Source of the DNA: Legionellaceae bacterium
GTDB taxonomy: Bacteria > Pseudomonadota > Gammaproteobacteria > Legionellales > Legionellaceae
Assembly (NCBI GenBank): GCA_947470005.1
Contig: CANISA010000020.1
Coordinates: forward strand, 1-11,577
Length of the DNA: 11,577 nt
Reading direction: 5' to 3'
This document shows, in pieces, positions 5,002 through 11,577 of the stretch (within the stretch, counting starts at the first letter, position 1; the number at the start of each line of letters is the position of its first letter). The translations under genes were made by a program, and so were the position numbers. The notes beneath the pieces were generated by a model. That model did no database searches and was not told where the DNA came from. It saw only the letters and a list, made by a program, of their open reading frames with translations.

Positions 5002-6480
5002 TTAGGCACGCATCATGCGGCTTAATTTGGGGGCCATTAACCATAGGATCAATGCGGTCGCCAGCGAGCAGGCGCCAATCCACCCAAAAACCTGCGTGAA
5101 GACCCATAAAGAAGAAAGCCCCGATGGCGTTGAGGTCGAAAGTCCAGCAAACGAGGCCACGTATGCGCCACTAAACCCTGCAACCGATGATGTCAAAAAC
5201 CACATTCCCATCACAAAGCCTCGAATGCGTTCGGGCACGAGTTCAGCAACCATGGCGACGCCAAGTGCTGAAACAAGCAGTTCGCCCAAGCTTTGAAAGC
5301 AATAACTGGCCACAACCCAGCCCGGAGAAACCATGGCATTGGCGTCATGTGCATAACGCGTCAAGAATAAGAGGGAAAAGCTAATCCCGCAGCACAGCAT
5401 GCCTAATGCAAATTTGTAGGGGATTGGGAACGCACGGTTCTGTCGATTCAATCGTGAGTACCCCATGACTAAGCAGGGACCCATGAGGACAATCCAGAGG
5501 GGATTGAGTGCCTGAAAACTTTGCGGATCGATGGTTATCCCACAGAACGAAGAACGGACATGATGCACGGCAAACAGGGTGAGGGACGTTGGCATTTGCT
5601 GGTAGAGTGTGAAAAAAACAATGGCCTCAACCATTAAAATAAGTGCGACCAGCATGCGTTTGCGCGTGTTGCTTGTTTCGCGGGACATGTAAAAAAAATA
5701 GATGGATACACAGGTGATAACAACCCAACACAGCACCTGTTTCGTGAACATAACTTGTTGTAAAAGCAAGGTAGCGAGGGTGGTGGCGCTTAAAAGGCCT
5801 AACAGGACGAGAGCCCAGCCCCAAGGCGTGATGAGGTTATCGTCGGCTGGGGTGTATATTGATGCGATGAGCTGGCGTTGAAACCAGTAATTCGCTAACC
5901 CAAGCATGATGCCAATGAAACTTGCGAAGTATGCATAGGGATAGCCGAAATGGCTGGATAACGTAGGGCCAACCACAAGGGCTGCAATGGCGCCCAGATT
6001 GATTGCCATGTAATAGAGTGTAAACCCGCTGTGCAACCGTGGATCGTTGATCTCATAGCCCCTGGATAATAAATTAGATGGATTGGCTTTAAATAGGCCA
6101 TTTCCAACCGCAATCAAGGCTAAGGCAAAAAAAACGTGTGCCGGTTGAACCAACGCAAGCGCCAAGTAACCGGTAGCAAGGACCACCAAGCCGAGGACAA
6201 TGGTGCGCTTGGTGCCGAGGACTCGATCGCCCAAAAATCCCCCCAGTGCGACCATGCCGTATACTAGTGCCGAAAATGCACCAAAGGTATAGTAAGCGGC
6301 AATATCCGTCATGCCTAAAAATCGAATAAAATAAAGGGTTAAAATTCCTTGTGCGGTGTAAAAACCAAATCGTTCCCAGATTTCTAGCATAAAAATCATC
6401 TGAAACGCGCGAGGTTGTTCACGAAGGAGGGTTAGCATGGTTCCATCATACTCACGAGAAATGGCTCGATAGGCTACCAT
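5002..6480 (-). CDS. Proton-dependent oligopeptide transporter, POT/PTR2 family (DtpA-like)
   Basis: A 492-residue inner-membrane symporter taking up di- and tripeptides with protons. The family fingerprint ExxERFxxY is present at residues 33-41 (EIWERFGFY). GFLGDRVLGTKR follows near 81-92. GNGLFKANPSNLLS contains K131, matching the conserved lysine of DtpA. QQMPTSLTLFAVHHV and QALNPLWIV lie around 294-331 as in DtpA, and SLGELLVSALG contains E400, matching the substrate-binding glutamate of helix 10. About 14 hydrophobic segments are expected and visible. ATG 6480 has AGGCG eight bases upstream and gives an N-terminal length like DtpA; an internal ATG at 6438 is an alternative. It is divergent from the permease at 6545. 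A role in feeding on host peptides is inference. Confidence 0.93.
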   Translation of the reverse strand: MVAYRAISREYDGTMLTLLREQPRAFQMIFMLEIWERFGFYTAQGILTLYFIRFLGMTDIAAYYTFGAFSALVYGMVALGGFLGDRVLGTKRTIVLGLVVLATGYLALALVQPAHVFFALALIAVGNGLFKANPSNLLSRGYEINDPRLHSGFTLYYMAINLGAIAALVVGPTLSSHFGYPYAYFASFIGIMLGLANYWFQRQLIASIYTPADDNLITPWGWALVLLGLLSATTLATLLLQQVMFTKQVLCWVVITCVSIYFFYMSRETSNTRKRMLVALILMVEAIVFFTLYQQMPTSLTLFAVHHVRSSFCGITIDPQSFQALNPLWIVLMGPCLVMGYSRLNRQNRAFPIPYKFALGMLCCGISFSLLFLTRYAHDANAMVSPGWVVASYCFQSLGELLVSALGVAMVAELVPERIRGFVMGMWFLTSSVAGFSGAYVASFAGLSTSTPSGLSSLWVFTQVFGWIGACSLATALILWLMAPKLSRMMRA

Positions 6481-6544
6481 TAAAATTACGCCTGCGTCAC
6501 GTTTTTAGATTACACTGCGTATCAATAATCCAGGGGGCGCTCTT

Positions 6545-7930
6545 ATGAATAATAAAACTAAATTAGCTGCTGATTCGTTGGGGATAGGGGAATCCATTAC
6601 GATGGGTGTGGCGGGAGCGGCGCCCGCATTTAGTATTTCTGTCGTGACTGCCACACTGCTGGCTTCCGTTAACACGTTGGCGCCAGCAAGTATTTTATAT
6701 TGTGGGTTGATTATGTTTGGCATTACCTTGGCGTTTATTCATTTAAATAAAGTCATGGTTAATGCGGGCGCTTCATATGCGTGGGTGAGTCAAATTTTTG
6801 GCCGAAACCTTGGATTTTTTGTGGGGTGGGCTATTTTGGTTTCTTCTGCGGTATTTATGGTTTCTGGTTCGATTCCAGCGGCTACAGCAACGTTGCTTCT
6901 GGTCGCTCCCCACAAGGTAGGTAATTTAAATTGGGTAACGTCTGTCGCTGGCCTGTGGTTAACGGTGATTTCTGCGATTGTATTTAAAGGGGTGAAATCG
7001 GCCAGTTATGCACAAGTGCTAATGACCGTTATTGAAATATTTATTTTACTTGCCATTATTGTGGCGGGTTTTGTTCAATATGCCGCACTTCCTGCGCATG
7101 CTTTTTCTTTTTCATGGTTTTCTTTGGGTGGTTTTACGCCGAGTTCATTTGCAACAGGAGCATTGACCGCTATTTTTCTTTATTGGGGTTGGGATGTCAC
7201 GCTGAACTTAAATGAAGAAACGAAGAACGCGAGGCATGCGCCTGGGCAGGGGGCTTTTTGGTCCGTGCTGGTTATTATCTTGCTGTTTGTTAGCTTTATT
7301 GTCATGGCTCTTCTTGTGTTGAGTGACAGAGAGATTCAACAGGCAGGAACCAACGTTATCTTTGCCATTGCAGATAAATTATTTCCACGACCATGGGGTT
7401 ATTTGGCTGTTCTTGCTATTATTGTAAGTACGGTCGGGACGTTAGAGACGACTATTTTACAATTCACGCGCACGCTGTTTGCTAAGGGGCGAGACGGGGT
7501 ATTGCATTCGCGTTATGCCATATTACATCGTTCGCGGAACACGCCTTGGGTCGCAATCTTGTTTATCTGGTTGTTTGGTCTGTTGTTTTTATTTTTATCG
7601 TCCTATTTTTCGACCGTCAATCTGATGATTCAAGACTCGGTAAAAGCCATTGGTTTTCAAGTTGCTTTTTATTATAGCCTGACAGGCTTTGCGAGCGCGT
7701 GGTACTACCACGCTCGCTGGGAAAGTCTATCTGACTTGATCGGGTGTGTTCTTTGGCCGATGATGAGCGCTTTGTTTTTAGTTTTTATTGCCTTATTTAG
7801 TATTCAAACGTTTGATTTAGTGACAAACCTGGTTGGACTAGGTGGACTTTTGCTGGGTTTTGTACCCTTTTTATTGAACGCCAAAACTGGGCGCAACCGA
7901 CGTCGCGCTCAAACCATAGAAAAAAACTGA
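6545..7930 (+). CDS. APC-superfamily amino acid permease
   Basis: A 461-residue inner-membrane transporter with about 12 hydrophobic helices. The first helix region SLGIGESITMGVAGAAPAFS (11-30) carries the APC helix-1 pattern of small residues around the substrate site. NAGASYAWVSQIFGRNLGFFVGW is at about 73-95, the conserved loop and helix-3 start of the family. YWGWDVTLNLNEETKNAR (213-230) matches the helix-6 and following loop region. The tail is basic (RNRRRAQTIEKN). ATG 6545 follows AGGGGG at a spacing of about 7-8 nt, a strong ribosome binding site. The coding strand is unusually T-rich even for a membrane protein. The gene shares a 64-bp divergent intergenic region with the peptide transporter, suggesting joint control of nutrient uptake. 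The substrate is not identifiable from sequence. Confidence 0.9.
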   Translation: MNNKTKLAADSLGIGESITMGVAGAAPAFSISVVTATLLASVNTLAPASILYCGLIMFGITLAFIHLNKVMVNAGASYAWVSQIFGRNLGFFVGWAILVSSAVFMVSGSIPAATATLLLVAPHKVGNLNWVTSVAGLWLTVISAIVFKGVKSASYAQVLMTVIEIFILLAIIVAGFVQYAALPAHAFSFSWFSLGGFTPSSFATGALTAIFLYWGWDVTLNLNEETKNARHAPGQGAFWSVLVIILLFVSFIVMALLVLSDREIQQAGTNVIFAIADKLFPRPWGYLAVLAIIVSTVGTLETTILQFTRTLFAKGRDGVLHSRYAILHRSRNTPWVAILFIWLFGLLFLFLSSYFSTVNLMIQDSVKAIGFQVAFYYSLTGFASAWYYHARWESLSDLIGCVLWPMMSALFLVFIALFSIQTFDLVTNLVGLGGLLLGFVPFLLNAKTGRNRRRAQTIEKN

Positions 7931-7939
7931 CGTGATCGA

Positions 7940-8266
7940 TCAAATATGGCTATCAATAAAAGCAATCAGTTGCGATTTAGAGAGCAAGCCCATCTTGATT
8001 GCTTCCACTTGACCGTTTTTAAATAAAATCAAGGTGGGGATACTCATCACGCCATATTTTGAGGGGGTTTGGGGGTTTTCATCGATGTTCATTTTGGCAA
8101 AAATAACTTTTTCACCATGGTTCGCGGCCGCCTCTTCGAAAATCGGGCCAAGCGCACGACACGGGCCGCACCATTCTGCCCAAAAATCAACGAGGACGGG
8201 TTTGCCCGCGTTTAATACGTCTTGCTCAAAATGCTCATCGGTGACTGCTATTACGTGCTGATTCAT
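7940..8266 (-). CDS. trxA: Thioredoxin
   Basis: A 108-residue cytosolic thiol-disulfide oxidoreductase, the usual thioredoxin length. The active site WCGPC is at residues 32-36 in the context VDFWAEWCGPCRALGPIFEE, and the cis-proline is P77 in MSIPTLILFKNG. It lacks a signal peptide, so it acts in the cytoplasm with thioredoxin reductase as electron donor to reductases and peroxidases. GAGG lies about nine bases before the ATG at 8266. It follows rsmE on the same strand after 38 bp and may be co-transcribed with it. It is convergent with the permease, with only 9 bp between the stops. If the genome carries another trxA nearer to rho, this could be a second copy. Confidence 0.95.
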   Translation of the reverse strand: MNQHVIAVTDEHFEQDVLNAGKPVLVDFWAEWCGPCRALGPIFEEAAANHGEKVIFAKMNIDENPQTPSKYGVMSIPTLILFKNGQVEAIKMGLLSKSQLIAFIDSHI

Positions 8267-8304
8267 GCGAATAAACCTCGGTTGATTGTGAAAAGCTGTG
8301 TTTA

Positions 8305-9036
8305 TTATAGATCACCCGCTATCGCTTGCAAAACACTTAGCGCAGCAATTGATGCTGTTTCTGTGCGCAAAATGCGCGGACCAATTGCGATTTGTTTAAA
8401 TTGCGCGACCAATGCCTGTTCAACTTCGCTCGCGTGAAACCCTCCTTCCGGTCCCACGAGGAGGGCTATCTCCGCGGAGGGGTGGATGTTGTCTCGCCAG
8501 GAGGCGGTCGTCTGGGGATCGAGTATCCATTTGCACTGGATGACGCTGCATCGGTCAAGATAAACGCTGAGCGAGCAGGGTTCGTGAATCAGTGGCACGG
8601 TGTTCCGTCCAGATTGCTCACAGGCACTGATGGCGATGGCCTCCCACTGGGCGTGTTTTTTGAGGAGACGAGTGGCATCATGCTTCACGGCACCGTGTTG
8701 GGTGAGTAACGGTGAAATACTGGCCACACCCAATTCAATGGCTTTTTGAATGATCCATTCCATTCGGTCGCCTTTGGCTATTCCTTGTCCTAAATGCAAG
8801 GCGCAAGGTGATTCACGATTGACCGTTGTAACCGAGTCGATGTGAACCACAACACGTTTTTTGAGGACTACGGATATGGTTGCGGTAAACGCTCGATTGT
8901 CTCCACAAAAAAGGGTGAGGAGGTGTCCTGGTTGCATGCGGAGGACAACACCTACGTGTTGGCTCGCTGACGGGGATAATTCAAGGAGCTCCCCTGGTGC
9001 ATAAGGACCAGGTTGATAAATACGAACCATTCTCAT
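8305..9036 (-). CDS. rsmE: 16S rRNA m3U1498 methyltransferase RsmE
   Basis: A 243-residue SPOUT-class methyltransferase that methylates U1498 of 16S rRNA in the assembled small subunit using S-adenosylmethionine. An N-terminal PUA-like domain (MRMVRIYQPG... QHVGVVLRMQPG) is followed by the trefoil-knot domain. That domain contains GQGIAKGDRMEWIIQKAIELG at 83-103, ACEQSGRN at 138-145, GPEGG at 195-199 and GPRILRTETA at 219-228, which form the cofactor-binding knot. I chose ATG 9036 because it gives the same length as E. coli RsmE and the same start pattern, with GGAG ten bases upstream. The frame stays open for 70 more codons to 9246, but that extension lies over the opposite fumC gene and is not family-like. 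It is divergent from fumC and upstream of trxA. Confidence 0.94.
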   Translation of the reverse strand: MRMVRIYQPGPYAPGELLELSPSASQHVGVVLRMQPGHLLTLFCGDNRAFTATISVVLKKRVVVHIDSVTTVNRESPCALHLGQGIAKGDRMEWIIQKAIELGVASISPLLTQHGAVKHDATRLLKKHAQWEAIAISACEQSGRNTVPLIHEPCSLSVYLDRCSVIQCKWILDPQTTASWRDNIHPSAEIALLVGPEGGFHASEVEQALVAQFKQIAIGPRILRTETASIAALSVLQAIAGDL

Positions 9037-9108
9037 GGTTAAAAGACTCCAAAGCGATCGATAATTAGGGTATTCTATCGAATCAACTGATTGAACACGA
9101 GCGCGTCT

Positions 9109-10512
9109 ATGAAAACCACACGCATTGAAACGGACAGCATGGGCAAGGTCGAGGTCCAGGCCAATAAATATTGGGGTGCCCAAACCGAGCGGTCGTTGCA
9201 TCACTTTAATATTGGAAGCGATCTGATTCCGCTTGAAGTCATCCATGCGCTAGGCTTGTTAAAAAAAGCGGCGGCAATCACGAACGGCGAGCTAGGGCAG
9301 TTATCTCAGGATAAAGTTGCATTGATTTGTCAGGCTGCTGAGGAGGTCTACTCAGGGGCATTGGATGCTCATTTTCCCTTGCATGTGTGGCAAACGGGCA
9401 GTGGAACGCAATCGAACATGAATGCCAATGAGGTCATTTCGAATCGTGCCATTGAGCTCGCTGGTGGGCAAATGGGGAGCAAGTCACCGATTCATCCAAA
9501 CGATGATGTGAATCACTCTCAATCGTCGAACGACACATTCCCAACGGCCATGCACCTGGCAGCAGCTTGCGCATTTAATCAAAAATTATTGCCTGCCGTC
9601 CGTGAATTGCGTGATGGATTAGCACGTAAAATGAAGCAGTTCGAAGGGATTATCAAAATCGGTCGTACGCACCTGCAAGATGCGGTGCCCATAAGCTTGA
9701 GTCAAGAGTTTTCAGGGTATGTCGCGCAACTGGATGCGTGTCTTCGGCGCATTGAGGGCGTGTTGCCGGAGCTTTATGCATTGGCCTTGGGGGGAACGGC
9801 GGTTGGCACGGGGCTAAACACGCACCCACGCTTTGCGGAACGTGCGGCCGCACACTTAGCCACGTTAACGCAATTACCGTTTGTGTCTGCTCCGAATAAA
9901 TTTGAAGCACTTGCGTCGCATGAGCCGTTGGTGATGGCGCATAGCGTGTTAAAAACGCTGGCGTGTGCGTTGATGAAAATAGCAAATGACGTGCGCTGGT
10001 TGGGATCGGGCCCACGGTGCGGCATTGGCGAACTTATCTTGCCTGAAAATGAGCCGGGCTCATCCATTATGCCAGGGAAAGTGAATCCCACCCAAGCGGA
10101 AGCAATGACGATGGTGTGTGCGCAGGTGTTTGGAAACGACACCACGGTGGCAATAGCTGGAAGCCAAGGTAATTTTGAGTTAAATGTGTTTAAACCGGTG
10201 ATCATTTTCAATGTGTTGCATTCGTTGAATTTGTTGGCAGATACCTGTCACTCGTTTCAAGTCTTTTGTGTGGACGGCCTGGAAGCTAACCGTCCGGTGA
10301 TTGATTATTATTTGCATCATTCGTTGATGCTCGTCACGGCACTGAATCAACACATCGGCTATGACAAAGCCGCAGCCATCGCAAAAAAGGCGCACAAAGA
10401 CAATCTTTCATTGAAAGACGCGGCCGTCAAACTAGGCTTTTTAACGGCCGAGCAATTTGACGCGTACGTGAAGCCAGAAGAGATGCTGGCACCTAAAGCT
10501 CCTCCGGCCTGA
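9109..10512 (+). CDS. fumC: Class II fumarate hydratase (fumarase C)
   Basis: An oxygen-stable, iron-free enzyme that interconverts fumarate and malate in the TCA cycle. From ATG 9109 it has 467 residues, the length of E. coli FumC. Conserved regions in order are TGSGTQSNMNANEVISNR (96-113), HPNDDVNHSQSSNDTFPTAM (129-148), GRTHLQDA with catalytic H188, GGTAVGTGLN (228-237), and the superfamily signature GSSIMPGKVNP (317-327) with catalytic S318. The numbering of both catalytic residues agrees with E. coli. A TTG at 9091 would add six residues without support. The Shine-Dalgarno sequence is weak. A possible -10 TATTCT is at 9071-9076, with no good -35. It is divergent from rsmE over 72 bp and convergent with the kinase-like gene after 14 bp. 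Confidence 0.96.
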   Translation: MKTTRIETDSMGKVEVQANKYWGAQTERSLHHFNIGSDLIPLEVIHALGLLKKAAAITNGELGQLSQDKVALICQAAEEVYSGALDAHFPLHVWQTGSGTQSNMNANEVISNRAIELAGGQMGSKSPIHPNDDVNHSQSSNDTFPTAMHLAAACAFNQKLLPAVRELRDGLARKMKQFEGIIKIGRTHLQDAVPISLSQEFSGYVAQLDACLRRIEGVLPELYALALGGTAVGTGLNTHPRFAERAAAHLATLTQLPFVSAPNKFEALASHEPLVMAHSVLKTLACALMKIANDVRWLGSGPRCGIGELILPENEPGSSIMPGKVNPTQAEAMTMVCAQVFGNDTTVAIAGSQGNFELNVFKPVIIFNVLHSLNLLADTCHSFQVFCVDGLEANRPVIDYYLHHSLMLVTALNQHIGYDKAAAIAKKAHKDNLSLKDAAVKLGFLTAEQFDAYVKPEEMLAPKAPPA

Positions 10513-10526
10513 AATATCCCTTCACA

Positions 10527-11486
10527 TTAAATGACGCGGGCCCCATTGATTTGTTCGTTAATGGGGCCAGTACATGCGTGTCGCATTGATAAAGATTGAA
10601 AAAAGCGACCATGTTCAGCAGGTGTTGACCACCCAATACCAAATTCAGCAAATACGGCTAGTTCAGTGATCTGATCAATAGATTCTTGGAGCAGCGAATG
10701 GATCATATCTTGTGTTATGGTTTGTGCAGCCTGGCATTTTTGATCTACTTGAATAAGAATGTCTGGTGTAATGTATTCGTAAGCGAGCACGTTGGCGGGA
10801 ATCAAGGCTAATACATTGAGCATGGTCGGTGAGATGGGCTTCTGTTGCAAGCGAAACAGACGCAATTTGTCACTGATGGGATGGGTGATGAGTGAGTAGT
10901 TGATTGTTGATACGTTGCATTGTGCTTCTATATACAGCAAGGTTTTTATTGCAGCAACGGTTAGGGGTCTGCTCGATGCATAGCCAGATGTATATTGGTC
11001 GAAGTCACGGATAACCACTGTATTGTAATAATTTTCACTGGCAATGGAGTTGCGACGCAGCGCTAGGTCAACATCCACGCAGAACACCTGGCCTTGATGG
11101 GTCAAGAAATTATTCTGTCCACACGCATCGACGATGATCTCACCGGTAAGTTGAAATATTTGCACCACTTTTTTCGCGATTTCTAAGTCGGTTGCTTGTT
11201 GTTCGCCAACGTATGGTGCAATCCAGCGATTGTCTATTTGCCAGGCTGGGTGGAGAGGATTCACCGTGTTCCATTTTCTAACCGCACGCTCACTGTCGCA
11301 CATGGCCGCATCAATGAGGTCATTGTCCTCCTCGTCTATTTCGAGGGGATCTTTTCGTACCCAATAACCCGTTTGACCTTCAATGGTATGCTGTTCTGCC
11401 GAGCGATAAACCGAATTATAGGAACCGTGATTAATATGAATCCAGGGTATTTGATCGATTATTTGCTTAAACTCGGCAAGCTTCAT
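10527..11486 (-). CDS. Atypical kinase-like (PKL-fold) protein, candidate secreted effector
   Basis: A 319-residue soluble protein without signal peptide. Residues 20-28 (HGSYNSVYR) resemble a glycine-rich ATP loop, K45 in YWVRK the beta-3 lysine, and E66 in CDSERAVRKW a possible alpha-C glutamate. NRWIAPYVG (86-94) resembles a hinge. IIVDACGQNNFL then puts D120 and N125 five apart, and FCVDVDLALRR puts D138 thirteen beyond N125. These are the spacings of the catalytic Asp, Asn and metal-binding Asp in protein kinases and aminoglycoside phosphotransferases (PKA D166, N171, D184). HRD and DFG themselves are missing: VD takes the place of HRD, and DVD that of DFG. The region after about 150 is mostly helical and unrecognised. 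Such divergent kinase-like proteins are frequent among Legionellales Dot/Icm effectors, so an effector role is inferred. ATG 11486 has GGAA nine bases upstream. Confidence 0.75.
   Translation of the reverse strand: MKLAEFKQIIDQIPWIHINHGSYNSVYRSAEQHTIEGQTGYWVRKDPLEIDEEDNDLIDAAMCDSERAVRKWNTVNPLHPAWQIDNRWIAPYVGEQQATDLEIAKKVVQIFQLTGEIIVDACGQNNFLTHQGQVFCVDVDLALRRNSIASENYYNTVVIRDFDQYTSGYASSRPLTVAAIKTLLYIEAQCNVSTINYSLITHPISDKLRLFRLQQKPISPTMLNVLALIPANVLAYEYITPDILIQVDQKCQAAQTITQDMIHSLLQESIDQITELAVFAEFGIGWSTPAEHGRFFQSLSMRHACTGPINEQINGARVI
10539..10568. repeat. Inverted repeat inside the 3' end of the kinase-like gene
   Basis: GGCCCCATT (10539-10547) pairs perfectly with AATGGGGCC (10560-10568) around a 12-nt loop. 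It lies 26 bp past the fumC stop, so on the plus strand it could slow RNA polymerase leaving fumC, but no T-run follows on either strand. A terminator role is doubtful. Confidence 0.3.
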
Positions 11487-11504
11487 GTGATTGTTTCCAA
11501 GGCA

Positions 11505-11522
11505 TAAAATTCTTAAATTTTA
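11505..11522. promoter_or_regulatory. AT-rich palindrome overlapping the -10 box of the kinase-like gene
   Basis: TAAAATT-CTTA-AATTTTA has perfect 7-bp arms and includes the whole -10 hexamer at 11517-11522. Binding of a regulator here would block transcription initiation. The identity of a regulator is unknown. Confidence 0.35.
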
Positions 11523-11545
11523 CACCTGTGTTCTGGGGCAGTCCA
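11517..11545 (-). promoter_or_regulatory. Sigma-70-type promoter of the kinase-like gene
   Basis: On the minus strand TGGACT (11540-11545, 4 of 6 consensus) and TAAAAT (11517-11522, 5 of 6) are 17 bp apart. Transcription would start near 11510, about 24 nt before the ATG at 11486. The rest of the right edge, to 11577, shows no coding sequence. Confidence 0.45.
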
Positions 11546-11577
11546 GGAACATCGAATGACGTGATTATTTCAATGCC

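Noticed and set aside
9037..9246. 70-codon N-terminal extension of rsmE
   Set aside because: It runs over the start of fumC and has no resemblance to the RsmE family. The start at 9036 gives the family length and pattern.
9653..10211. Minus-strand open frames inside fumC
   Set aside because: FumC is complete and conserved on the plus strand; these are shadow frames with unlikely composition.
1..11577. CRISPR array or tandem repeat block
   Set aside because: No regularly spaced direct repeats were seen anywhere; only isolated inverted repeats occur.

Overview
The window reads as chromosomal DNA of a gammaproteobacterium, most likely a host-associated member of the Legionellales. The evidence is close resemblance of FumC, RsmE, Hsp33, Hda and the peptide transporter to gammaproteobacterial proteins, amino-acid and peptide uptake genes in quantity, and two proteins resembling secreted effectors. 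This placement is inference from protein character; no rRNA or other marker is present.

Layout: 3-479 is the 3' end of an APC-family amino acid permease. From 476 to about 2661 lies an accessory stretch. It holds an effector-like protein on the minus strand (476-1216), two strong inverted repeats including a minus-strand terminator (1289-1403), a small four-helix membrane protein with its own promoter (1410-1937, promoter 1979-2007), a remnant of an outer-membrane beta-barrel gene (2007-2237) and a 294-bp non-coding element bounded by perfect 16-bp inverted repeats (2296-2589). From 2662 to 10512 the region is housekeeping and transport: hslO (Hsp33), a CDP-alcohol phosphatidyltransferase overlapping hda by 4 bp, a proton-dependent oligopeptide transporter, a second APC permease, thioredoxin, rsmE and fumC. 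The right end (10527-11486) is a protein with a hidden kinase-like fold, preceded by a promoter overlapped by a palindrome.

How the genes work together: three nutrient importers fit an organism living on host amino acids and peptides, and fumC feeds that carbon through the TCA cycle. Hsp33 and thioredoxin are thiol-based redox systems. The phosphatidyltransferase-hda pair joins phospholipid synthesis to control of DnaA. rsmE and trxA lie on the same strand 38 bp apart and may be co-transcribed. Many neighbours are convergent with gaps of 0-15 bp, so the gene order is compact except for the 1217-2661 stretch and the 3511-3737 intergenic region.

The most interesting item is the gene at 10527-11486. 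Its residues D120, N125 and D138 have exactly the spacing of the catalytic D, N and metal-binding D of protein kinases and aminoglycoside phosphotransferases, yet the usual HRD and DFG signatures are absent.
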